This document shows positions 10,110-19,734 of a stretch of DNA of 64,000 nucleotides, in pieces. Positions within the stretch are counted from its first letter, which is position 1. Each line of letters begins with the position of its first letter. The position numbers and the translations under genes are program-made. The DNA is taken from positions 434,001 to 498,000 of the forward strand of contig OZ345377.1 in the NCBI GenBank assembly GCA_977006965.1, read 5' to 3'. This DNA comes from Phymatolithon calcareum (Eukaryota; Rhodophyta; Florideophyceae; Hapalidiales). The notes beneath the pieces were generated by a model. The model made no database searches, had not been told where the DNA came from, and worked only from the letters and a program-made list of their open reading frames with translations.

Positions 10110-11636
10110 TCAATTATTGACGTTGACAACCACAGTAGGCACAGGCTCGGTTCGCACATAAGTAGTCGTGGTCTTTCCGGTCCGGCACCAGCACCAAAAA
10201 AACGAAAAAATGAGCGCTAACAAAATCGCAGCACCCACAATGCCGCCTATCAAACCGCCCGACCCTCCCTGTCGCTTCTGCAATAATTCTTCCCTTGTCG
10301 GTCCACCTTCCAAGGTCCCGTCTAGTCTATACTTTCTTCCGGCACAGTTCTTACGCTTAGGATCGCTGTCCACCTTGCCCACCGATGACGGCCAGATGGC
10401 GCCGTGTGACGACTTGCAATTCTTGCTGTAAGAATTCGAAGCCAAGAAATATTCTGGGCATACGCAGATACCCTGGCCCGGCACTCTGCAAGTACCCTGA
10501 GGACACTCCTCGCACTTAGACCCTAGCAGACGTAGAATGGTGCCAGTGTCAGGACATTTTTCATGAACTCCGCGGCACCGCGTGAGCTCGGCTTCGGACA
10601 TTGTGCAGCAATCCTTGATGCCACAACTTGAAGTATTTCTGAAATTCTTGTCCCAGCACTTACGACGGTCGATGTCCACGTTCCCAACGGAGGCTGGCCA
10701 TGTCACCGTGTGTGACGCCTTGCATTTCTTGTGCATCGACGCCCGACCGTTGAGAAAGTTTTCCGGGCACAAGCAATCACCCGAGGATGGCTCGCGGCAC
10801 GTGCCGGCAGGACAATTCGTGCACGACCGGCGATCGACGGCAAGAGGTGGAGAATCTGATGGACACTTGTCGGAGGTGCCGCGGCAGTTATTAAGCTCGG
10901 TCCGGGACATGGCGCAGCAATCTTTGACTTCGCATTTGGAAGCCGCGGGCGTGTTCTCGTAGCATCTCCTACGGTCAATGTCGATGGCACCAGCCGACTG
11001 AGGCCATTGTTTATCATGTGAGGCTTTGCAGCCTTCCTGCAACCGTTTGCTGAAACTGGAGCCGATGAAATGCTCTGGACAGATGCAATTGCCGGTACTT
11101 GGTACGCGGCAAGTTCCCCTTGGACACTCGTCACAGGTGTTCTTGTCGACCTTGCTCACTGTATTTTTTGATGGACACTTGTTGCTGATGCCGCGGCATG
11201 CTCTGAGTTCCGCATCGGACATGGCGCAGCAATCCTTCACGGGACACTTGTCAACGGTGGCTTTGGATTTGTCCCAGCAACGACGGCGATCAAGTTCGTG
11301 CTTGCCGGCAGATGTGGGCCATGTCGAGCCATGCGATGAGCGGCAAGAGCGATGATAAGAGGAAGTTTTAAGGAATTGAGTCGGACACACACATGCACCG
11401 GACCATGGCAGTCGGCACGTACCGAGTGCGCATTCCGTGCAAGAATTGCGGTCAATAGTGGCAACGGAGGTCGTTTGTGCGGGACAAATATTCGTCCTTC
11501 CACGGCAGCTTTCGAGCTGGGCTCGTGTCATGCTGCAACAGTTTGTTCTCGGGCAGTTTGCAGTTGATTCCCTCGCAAGACAAAGAAAAAGAAGAACGCC
11601 CGAAATGCATTTCATAGTGCGGAATGATGTACCCAT
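10110..11636 (-). CDS. Type I membrane protein with four 12-cysteine repeats
   Basis: 508 aa from ATG 11636, chosen because it places a signal peptide (MKCISGVLLFLCLAR core, ending ESTA) at the N-terminus; ATGs at 11687 and 11615 are also possible. Four tandem repeats of about 100 aa follow, each with twelve cysteines: C-x5-CC, then an MS-x-x-x-L-x-x-CRG motif, a KCP, a CxxCxxGTCR-x-P, a GxCxCP, a CKxSH and a final DRRRC (the last repeat ends less regularly). Then come a Gly-rich hinge, one transmembrane helix (GGLIGGIVGAAILLALIF) and a short Thr/Val-rich cytoplasmic tail. It is probably an extracellular adhesion or receptor-like protein. The repeat is regular enough to be a real domain, but I cannot match it to a named family. 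No intron is needed. Confidence 0.8.
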   Translation of the reverse strand: MGTSFRTMKCISGVLLFLCLARESTANCPRTNCCSMTRAQLESCRGRTNICPAQTTSVATIDRNSCTECALGTCRLPWSGACVCPTQFLKTSSYHRSCRSSHGSTWPTSAGKHELDRRRCWDKSKATVDKCPVKDCCAMSDAELRACRGISNKCPSKNTVSKVDKNTCDECPRGTCRVPSTGNCICPEHFIGSSFSKRLQEGCKASHDKQWPQSAGAIDIDRRRCYENTPAASKCEVKDCCAMSRTELNNCRGTSDKCPSDSPPLAVDRRSCTNCPAGTCREPSSGDCLCPENFLNGRASMHKKCKASHTVTWPASVGNVDIDRRKCWDKNFRNTSSCGIKDCCTMSEAELTRCRGVHEKCPDTGTILRLLGSKCEECPQGTCRVPGQGICVCPEYFLASNSYSKNCKSSHGAIWPSSVGKVDSDPKRKNCAGRKYRLDGTLEGGPTREELLQKRQGGSGGLIGGIVGAAILLALIFSFFWCWCRTGKTTTTYVRTEPVPTVVVNVNN

Positions 11637-11899
11637 GATGCCGCAGCTCGGGATTGTGGCGACGCCGAACGAGAGTTGGGAAGGCATTGTTCGGACGGTC
11701 CTCGAGTAGTCGCACCTTTTCGCCCTTCGCTACACACATGGTTTTTTTCAAAAATGCGATGTTGAAGAACCGTTACAAATCTTGAGGTCGTAGAACGTAG
11801 TACCCTCGCAGGCAGCGGAGAGCAGAGGCATTCAAAGATTGTGCATTACATCATGTGATGCACAATCTGCATCATGATGATCATTACGGTGCGTATATT

Positions 11900-12219
11900 G
11901 GGTCGCTCCTGAAAATGATAAATTTCACAAAATGCGTCATATTTGTACAAAATGCGTCGTCACGCCACGGTGCATTTGCCTCGTGTCCTCGATTTGTGAC
12001 ACGCAAAATGTGCAAATCGCGCGACATTTGGTCATAGAGCTTCCCTCTGTGAACCAAATGGGTCGCTCCTGAAAATGATAAATTGCACAAAATGCGTCAT
12101 TTCTGCACAAAATGCGTCGTCACGCTACGGTGCATTTGTCTCGTGTCCTCGATTTGTGACACGCAAAATGTGCAAATCGCGCGACATTTGGTCATAGAGC
12201 TTCCCTCTGTGAACCAAAT
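11900..12219. repeat. Two tandem 160-bp units at the left end
   Basis: 11900-12059 and 12060-12219 are near-identical direct repeats. Each begins with the terminal repeat of the element and contains several AAAATGCGTC / AAAATGTGC motifs, possibly transposase-binding sites. Confidence 0.8.
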
Positions 12220-12301
12220 GTGTTCTACGACACATTTCTATCATTTTCGCTACGGCGCGTTTCTCTCAGTCGGAGTAGTGCAGTGATCTGCCTCATGCAC
12301 T

Positions 12302-12970
12302 TCATCCATGGGTGATCAGAAAGATGCGCTGCAGCTTAGAAGAGTAGATCCTCGTCCATGCTATGCAAGTACATAATAATATTCTAGCTGGATATTGGCG
12401 AGCTTGAGAAGCGCACATTGATGCCGTTATTCCGAAGAGCAAGCAGAGGACCATCTCAGATCCGCGCGTCCTCCCCCATGTCAACACCAAGCCCAAACAT
12501 ATTTCTGCGCTCATTGAGCGCGGCCTCCCGCGACCATGCGGTTCTGCGTCCAGACGTCGAACAGCCCCATCAGTTGAATAGGGTGAGTACTTGTTGTACA
12601 GAGTGGCATACCTTACAAGTATGTATCGAAACGTAACATGGTTAACACCTGTTAAGGTTATTAACGAGCGCTCGCAACCCGATCCGAAAAGCGTGCGAAA
12701 AGCAGACATATGGGGATGCTGCAGAGCTCTTCGGGAGATTCTTCGGTCACGGAGCCGGCGGGCGTGCAGGGACATTCGGTACAGCATGGGTCCATTTGCG
12801 ATCCTTCGCTGCAGATGCCGTTTATGCAGCAGAATGCATAATAGACGGATAATCAATCCCATTCTTACCGAACTTGTTTGCGGACCAGATGGAGATAGAC
12901 AGCTCTGCTTTTCAACGCCATGAGTAAAGGGGAAAGCCGAACTGACGAAAGAACACTCGAGAAGAGACAT
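12302..12970 (-). pseudogene. Harbinger-like transposase, N-terminal part, copy 1
   Basis: A 222-aa minus-strand ORF. Its middle part reads SAFRTLFGSGCERSLITLTG, then a segment on the pattern tF-x-x-IL, then GRGRPRSMS, an LGLVLTWGRTRGS stretch and an FGITAS motif. This is the N-terminal layout of DDE transposases of the PIF/Harbinger type, upstream of the catalytic part. The frame is lost soon after, and the DDE region is absent before the element end, so it is a non-functional remnant. Confidence 0.55.
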
Positions 12971-13607
12971 CTTCGTGTATTCATTACAATGACATAGTAC
13001 TTATTTCGTCTAGCACCATAAAGCCTTCTCCGTGCAACGAATCTATGGATCTACCTATAATTTCTTCACTTTCCCCTCTCCCTTCGAGTGAACGTTTAAA
13101 TAGTTTAATGGAGTACTTTACAGCCGGGCTGATTACCCTTTGGAGTATTATACTGCTCCAAAACCCCGCGGTCTCCAGCGGTGTAATGTAATACTTGTAC
13201 TCTTCAGCACCAAAGTGAGGGCCCATGTCGGATGCTTTGGGCACTATAAGCACCCAAAATAGGACATCAAATCAATTAATATTTTGGTTCCGTAACGGAA
13301 TTGTCTGACAAAAAATGCGACAACGTTTTCAGGGCTCCACAATTTGGCGTGCGCGTGACAGCGGAATGCATTTGCACAATTTGCGTACTGTTTTGCGTCT
13401 CTGCAATTCATCATTTTCAGGAGTGACCCAATGTGTTGTACGACACATTTCTATCATTTTCGCTACGGCGCATTTCTCTCAGTAGGAGTAGTGCAGTGAT
13501 CTGCCTCATGCACTTCATCCATGGGTGATCAGAAAGATGCGCTGCAGCTTAGAAGAGTAGATCCTCGTCCATGCTATGCAAGTACGTAATAATATTCTAG
13601 CTGGATC

Positions 13608-14168
13608 TTAAGGAGCTTGAGAAGCGCACACTGATGCCGTTATTCCGAAGAGCAAGCAGAGGACCATCTCAGATCCGCGTGTCCTCCCCCATGTCAACAC
13701 AAAGCCCAAACATATTTCTGCGCTCATTGAGCGCGGCCTCCCGCGACCATGCAGTTCTGCGTCCAGACGTCGCATAGCTCCATCAGTTGAATAGGGTGAG
13801 TACTTGTTGTACAGAGTGGCATACTTTACAAGTATGTATCGAAACGTAACATGGTTAATACCTGTTAAGGTGATTAACGAGCGCTCGCAACCCGATCCGA
13901 GAAGCGTGCGAAAAGCAGACATATGGGGATGCTGCAGAGCTCCTCGGGAGATTCTTCGGTCACGGAGCCGGCGGGCGTGCACGGACATTCGGTACCGCAT
14001 GGGTCCATTTGCGATCCTTCGCTGCAGATGCCATTTATGCAGCAGAATGAATAATAGACGGATAATCAATCCCATTCTTACCGAACTTGTTTGCGGACCA
14101 GATGGAGATAGAAAGCTCTGCTTTTCAACGCCATGAGTAAAGGGAAAGCCGAACTGACGAAAGAACAC
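13608..14168 (-). pseudogene. Harbinger-like transposase, N-terminal part, copy 2
   Basis: Closely similar to copy 1 over about 170 aa, with scattered substitutions (for example FGITASV for FGITASM) and a frame change near the beginning caused by a missing base. It shares the GRGRPRSMS and TWGRTRGS motifs. It lies in the second unit of the tandem duplication and also lacks the catalytic half. Confidence 0.5.
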
Positions 14169-14347
14169 TCGAGAAGAGACATCTTCGTGTATTCATTACA
14201 ATGACACAGTACTTATTTCGTCTAGCACCATAAAGCCTTCGATCTACCTATAATTTCTTCACTTTCCCCTCTCCCTTCGAGTGAACGTTTAAATAGTTTC
14301 CTGGAGTACTTTACAGCCCGCCTGATTACCCTTTGGAGTATTATACT

Positions 14348-14815
14348 TTTTTTTGAATTTGGAATTTTTTAAACGTCCTCAGTAACACTCATGAGACTGC
14401 AAGGGAGATGCGTTTCAGCAGCTACGTTGTAGCTTCGATCATATATTCAAATACTTGTAACCCGGGTTAACGTCGTATCCGTAGCTGCAAAAACCCTCTC
14501 CCGTAAAAGGTCGGAGGGAAAAGCTTGGGGTCCAATGATCAGATTTCCTCAATTGGCGCCTTGTCTATTCCATGTCGTCGTAAAAGACGATAGTAAAGAA
14601 GTGGAGCTTGTCTAGAGCTTTTTCAGTGATATCAATCTCCTCTTTGGTCAGTTGATATCTTCCGAGGTATTCTTCCAGGTTGCTCATGAGGATTGGTACA
14701 GTATCACCGAACTTGTCTGTGAGAAGTGATGTGCTCATTGGGGGGAACCGACCGAATGCCCACTTTACCGCTAATTGGCGGTGCCGTGTTTTCGGGAGTC
14801 TGATAATCGCCGGGG
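14348..14815 (-). mobile_element. 5'-truncated LINE, copy D, with 14-bp target duplication
   Basis: A 468-bp minus-strand insertion with a poly(A) end at 14348. It is flanked by a perfect duplication, TGGAGTATTATACT, at 14334-14347 and 14816-14829. The sister repeat unit keeps the unoccupied site as one copy (13141-13154). The sequence is close to the LINE at 3457-4242, including the HRQLA-KW-FGRFPP region. Confidence 0.9.
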
Positions 14816-15107
14816 TGGAGTATTATACTGCTCCAAAACCCCTCGGTCTCCAGCGGTGTAATGTAATACTTGTACTCTTCAGCACCAAAGTGAGGGCCCA
14901 TGTCGGATGCTTTGGGCACTATAAGCACCCAAAATAGGACATCAAATCAATTAATATTTTGGTTCCGTAACGGAATGATCTGACACAAAATGCGACAATG
15001 TTTTCAGGGCTCCACAATTTGGCGTGCGCGTGACAGCGGAATACATTTGCACAATTTGCGTACTGTTTTGCGTCTCTGCAATTTATCATTTTCAGGAGTG
15101 ACCCATT

Positions 15108-15493
15108 ACCAGGGGAATGTTAAGAGGGGGACAAAACCGAATCGGGTGTCATACCACTTTGTAACAAACACGCTAAGAAAATCGAGGCGTTCATTGTGCT
15201 GAGCGCATTATGAGGAAATCACTGTATCAATTTTTTTCGACAAAACTTTCCCGATAATCTAAATTCTAGTTATTTCTTATCAAGAAACGAGTCGAGCAAC
15301 GAGAGCTGCCCGCTAAATTAGGAACTCCTAATGTTCGCATGAGGAATGCAAGTTTTTTCTTATTTCGCTAGTATTTCTATGATGCGATTTTCGCCCTAAT
15401 GTTTCTGCTTCATAAGGGCTCGACATATGATAGACTTGCAAAAGTGGTATGACAGCGGGTCCGGTTTTGTCCCCCTCTTAAAATTCCCCTGAT
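15108..15493. mobile_element. Small DNA element (MITE) with long terminal inverted repeats
   Basis: The left end AGGGGAATGTTAAGAGGGGG is matched, with few mismatches, by the inverted right end near 15440-15490; the similarity extends some 50 bp to a GTCATACCACTTT block on both sides. ATTAC occurs on both flanks (15105-15109 and 15494-15498) but not exactly abutting the repeat, so the duplication is uncertain. There is no coding capacity. Confidence 0.65.
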
Positions 15494-15582
15494 ATTACTG
15501 TATAAACTAAGTCTCAAAGAGCTACTGTAAGCTCAGAATATGTCCGGCACTCGTCTTTTCCCGCAACCCCCAGATATGATAA

Positions 15583-15772
15583 GGGCCGATGAACGAATAG
15601 TTCCCAACCGGGAAAATGAGAAATTGGGAACGCGAGTACGTCCAATAGAATACCTGCATTTGTGAAATTTTACTTCTTCTGCTTCCTTCGGGTTCAAATT
15701 CCACAAGTGCACGTATTCTATTGGACATATTTGCGTTCCCATTTTCTCAATTTCCCATTTTCTCATCGGCCC
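15583..15772. mobile_element. 190-bp foldback MITE with TAA duplication
   Basis: Almost the whole element is a hairpin. It begins GGGCCGATGA and ends with the inverse, and the stem continues through a GTCCAATAGAATAC block on both sides. TAA flanks both ends (15580-15582, 15773-15775), as expected for Tourist/Harbinger-type MITEs. Confidence 0.7.
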
Positions 15773-16478
15773 TAAGTTACCACCAGTCGGATTCACTGTT
15801 ACAGTACTCATTCAGCTTTGAGTAGGGGTTTTTCCACCCGCTTACTCTATATCTGCGACTTGCGTCAAAGCTCAAATCGCAGATATCGGACGTGCTGCAG
15901 CATGTAGGTCGAAGACACGTACAGCACATGTACGGCAGGGCGGTAACGTTCCAGCCTTGTATTGTACTGTGCCCTGTTTGGCCATGGGTCGTGACCCGCT
16001 AGCAAATCGCGAGGCTATACAGCATGGCGCACATGAGAGCTTGCGAAGTTTAATGAGGAAATTCACTACATGGCCATCCCGAGCCAAACCTATTACTCAT
16101 CCGTTACGAGTACGACGGCGCACTGTATGTATGTCGTCGTATTCGTCTGCTACGCTCAGCTCACAACGCTCCCGCACTAACCACTCTGAAGTCACGGAAA
16201 AGAAGGAGCTCGCACTTCAGGTGGGCGACTAAGCTGGATCAAGCTTCGACGACGTTGTCAACATCGTGATCTCCACAACGCGTCGATGGGGAAGGCCACC
16301 TCGTGGCGAAGTGCAACAAGTGGTCGCTGCACTTTTGCACGCTTCTAAGGGCTTGGAGCAGCATCGGGCGCCGTTCAACCTGTGAACAAGCATTGGTTCA
16401 GGGACGTATAGATGTTGAGAACGCAGGCCAAGCATCACGCGTTTTGCAGTCACTGGTGACTAGCAAGTACAGGATGAT

Positions 16479-16751
16479 TTGGTGTCGTTTGACCTTGTGG
16501 CTAAGCCAGGCCGCAAGCGTAAAAAGCCCTACTTGCCGTCCGGAATGAGGGCCCTTCACTGCTTTTCGTGCGGAAACACTAGCCACATCTCGCAGACATG
16601 CGAGAGGCCTAACGTCCACAACCTTGTCGAGGCGAAAGAAAAACACATCGACAAAGCGGCTCAGTCCATGATCATCGAACTTACCGCCTGCGATGATGGA
16701 GATGTTATTTGCGAGGAGGATCTAAAGAATAGAGAGTATCACGCGCAATAA
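16479..16751 (+). pseudogene. MULE transposase C-terminus with CCHC zinc knuckle
   Basis: The reading contains a KPGRKRKKPYLPSGMRA stretch, then a CFSCGNTSHISQTC zinc knuckle (C-x2-C-x4-H-x4-C), and ends in a charged tail that matches the second MULE. Zinc knuckles at this place are usual in Mutator-like transposases. Upstream sequence (16090-16480) is homologous to the other copy but broken by stops and shifts. Confidence 0.6.
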
Positions 16752-17288
16752 ATTTTATTTTTTTCTTTATTCAAGTTTATTTAAAAACCCCACAGACTTC
16801 CGAAGATATGGGCAAGGCTTCCTCTGATGCTAGCTACCTTTGGGCAGCTCATCAAACGCCCACCTGAATGGCGGACGGGAAAACTCAGGATTCAAGGTAA
16901 TCCTATCTCAGTCCTCTATGGGGTTGTTCGTGCCTGGACTTGACCTCTTTTTGCCTTGCCTTCTGCGAATCAATACAGGCCTTCTTCGTTCTCCATGCGT
17001 TCTATGAGTGTCTTACTAAACAGTAAGAGCTCATCTAGCGCCTTTTCTGCTTCCAGTCTTTTTTCTCCTTCGAGGTCGTACCCTGCTAGCGTGCGTTCAA
17101 TGGTCTCCATATGCTCTCTGGCTCTGGTGCCGAATTCTTCAGTCATACTTCTTGTTGACTCCTCTGGGAATCTGCCGCAGGCATACTGCAGCGCGAGTTG
17201 TCTTTGCTTCACCTTGGGGAAGCTCAGGATTGCTGGCAATTCTCTTGTCTTGTCCTATGGAATCTTCCTTGTCCGCTTCGATTCGAGG
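16752..17288 (-). mobile_element. LINE tail, copy B, nested in the MULE
   Basis: A minus-strand tail with AATAAA motifs and a T run at about 16757 (plus strand). The ORF at 16970-17239 has KVKQRQLALQYACGRFP and a charged C-terminus. The sister MULE at 45.4 kb reads straight through this point (about 46217-46235), showing that the LINE is an insertion. The exact target duplication is not clear. Confidence 0.7.
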
Positions 17289-17405
17289 TACATAGATTGC
17301 TTTGACAAGCGGATGAGTAGCAGTTTTGGCTAGGGTGCGTTATGATAGTCCACATGGCTAGTAGAGGGGAGTAGTACGTTCGGCACACGTTTAAGGTGCC
17401 TAAGG

Positions 17406-17621
17406 TTGACATTCAACCGAGCACCCCTTTGGAGGAAATCAGTGTTGGGTGCTTACTGTGGGATTACCGCGGTGGTCAAACTAGTCGCCTTACAACGTAC
17501 TCTAGCGTCATCGAAGATGAGTACAGAAATTGAGTTTGAGTGCAAGAGACTTACAGGAGCTCTTGTTGGGAGAGAATTACGAATCAAGAACGTTTTGAGT
17601 AGCCAGATGACTATAGCGTAG
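17406..17621 (+). pseudogene. Gene fragment of an unknown family, copy 1
   Basis: The frame reads an FNRAPLWRKS motif, then ALQRTLASSKM, then CKRLTGALVGRELRIKNVL and a TIA-stop end. A homologous reading occurs at 56824-57033 with many silent differences, so this was a real protein-coding sequence. It lies inside MULE 2, so it may be a captured gene piece. Function unknown. Confidence 0.45.
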
Positions 17622-17748
17622 AGAGTATGCAAGAGCTGCCCCGTTACTCCAAGGTGAGGCTTTGGGAGCTCTCAAAAATAAAATCATCAAATATCCCCAG
17701 TACGTTCGGCGAGGAGTGGCCATGTAGTGAATTTCCTCGAAGTTTAAT

Positions 17749-19734
17749 ATTTATTCACAATTGGACGCGAAACCAACCAAGTGAATTAGTATCGGTCCTT
17801 GAGAACATGACAGACCACTGGTCACGCCCGCTGAGGTGGCGACCAATAGCAAGGCACAGAGACGCCACAAAGGGTACTACGGTACAGCCCGGTAGTAACC
17901 GGACAAGTACACAGATTTGTGATAATAGGGTACCGCAAAAAGTTGTACAGAAAGCGCTCCATAGCCGAACAAGTAGCTATCGCCCTAGTCACGTGAATCG
18001 ATGTATCATAGAGAGCGAAGTGTGCAGCTGTACATATGAATTTCCTTTCGAATCGAGGTGGACTTCTCTTTTCTGTGGGATTTTGTGCTGCACCGAGGCT
18101 TGCATTCCGTTCACGATTTGGATTGTAAGGGTCTTGAAGTTATGGGAAGCACCTTCTTTACGCCGTCGATCTTTAAAGTTTATTGATGCAGATATATTCA
18201 TGTACTTGCTTGTGTTCAACAAGTTATAAAATTTCGACAGTCAGACTTGAAACCTCCCGCGGGCCATGGGCCTTCGTCTTTTGCGTGCGCATGAACTATC
18301 GCCAAGCCAATGACACGTCAACAGCGCAGCGGTGGAACCGCAAGTGCACCGCACACGATATGGCATCGCGAAATCGTCGGCAATAGCGAGGAGTGTAAAG
18401 GGGAGATTGTCGTAATGATATGGCGGAAGAGTGCGGGAAGCGACAATTGGGATAGCCTGAGGAAAATTATGTAATGAGCAGTGCTTCTCTAAAATGCAGA
18501 CTTGTGGGTTTTCCTTGGTTGTGCGCGAGCGAAAGTGCCGAACTCGTGGGGCGCTTCAAATGAATTGCAGCTCGGAACGGGATGGATTTGGCTGCCATTG
18601 GGTAGTCGTCGCTATTTTGGACATATCTCTGCCCAGCAGGCAACCTTCGGGTTGAATGTCAGAGCAAGCATTTACGTGCTGGCAAGTTTTAGAGGCAAAT
18701 CCCGCGTGGGAAAGCTTAATGATGCGATTGCCGTCCAGACAAAGCCGGAATGATTCATTACGATCCCTAGTCGATTGTGCAAATCGGTCCCTCTGAAGTT
18801 TTTCCGCTCACATGGGCTGTTGAGAAAAGTCTTCTCTTCCAAAACTGATGAAGGTCTACGTAGACACACTGACGACAATGAATTGCACAATCCACAATTG
18901 ACTTTGTTCACCTGGTGCTTGGGTGACAATCCTCGTCCGGTGCCAAATAGCCAAACCTGGACGGTCCTGAAATCATTGTTTTTACAGCGGTGGAGATTAA
19001 CCATGGAACGCCGGCAAATACGGATACACCCAAAAGTCAAAAATCATCCCATGGTCTTTTTCATTGCAATACTCTCCCTCTCCTTATTGCAGAGCCCGAC
19101 ATCCTTGCATTGCTCTACAATTTGAGTACATTTATAGACTTCAGTGCGGCTGAACATCTCCTATTGTACATACAGACATTTACAATGAGTTTCTACTGGT
19201 TTTTCCAGGCAGTGATCTGCTGCGGTTCTATCCCGCGCAATTGGTGACAGAGATAGTGAGCAGAGCGGCGTTGGGTGGTTCAGGTGTGGTATTCCTATGA
19301 AGGCCACCTTTCGCCAAGCATGCCGAGGTTGAGCGCCATAAAATTACCTTAAACCTTCCCTGCAGAAGCCTGCGTGTGCAACTTGACAAAGCTGGTTCGA
19401 CGCTCTAAAAGTTGCCCTCGTCCTCACAATGATCGATATCCGAAGACATCACAGCACACCAGGCAAAACACGATTTCTCGAAAATCAACGAAACGTTCTT
19501 GGGATATTTTTAAAGCTTGAAGAGAAAAAAGATAGTTCTGTACTGCAAAGCAATCGAAAGTGATTCACATTCCGTTCTATTCTAAGGTGAAACGACCGTA
19601 CACGGATGTTGGATGCGAAAATAATCCCATCCCAAATGTACCGTTCCAAATTCTCATAAAATCAGAACATAATATGTGTTGACAGAAACGGAAATTTGAT
19701 AATACAATACTTTAGAATGCGGATTGATCATCGC
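17749..19734. other. No supportable feature
   Basis: Only short ORFs in all frames. No motif, terminal repeat or RNA gene was recognised. Confidence 0.4.

Larger units (their letters stand above)
11900..15104. mobile_element. Composite PIF/Harbinger-like DNA transposon, tandemly duplicated
   Basis: Both ends carry an inverted terminal repeat starting GGGTCRCTCCTGAAAATGAT. The left end is at 11900, with a second left end at 12060; right ends are at 13429 and 15104. The whole is flanked by ATT on both sides (11897-11899 and 15105-15107), matching the 3-bp target duplications of this superfamily. Inside is a direct duplication of about 1.2 kb (12218-13430 and 13431-15105). Each copy carries the N-terminal half of a transposase on the minus strand. 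The second copy holds a LINE. Confidence 0.7.
16055..17738 (+). mobile_element. MULE-type element 2, with perfect 10-bp target duplication
   Basis: The terminal inverted repeat starts GAGGAAATTCACTACATGGC at both ends (22 bp matching). GAAGTTTAAT is duplicated at 16045-16054 and 17739-17748. Inside are a degenerate transposase C-terminus, a LINE inserted at about 16752-17288 and, near the right end, a fragment related to the broken gene at 56.8 kb. The related element at 45358-46379 shares the termini and transposase end but not that fragment. Confidence 0.85.

Noticed and set aside
12591-12923. Plus-strand ORF conserved in both tandem units (also 13804-14136)
   Set aside because: It is opposite the transposase reading, which has real family motifs; conservation is that of the DNA repeat.
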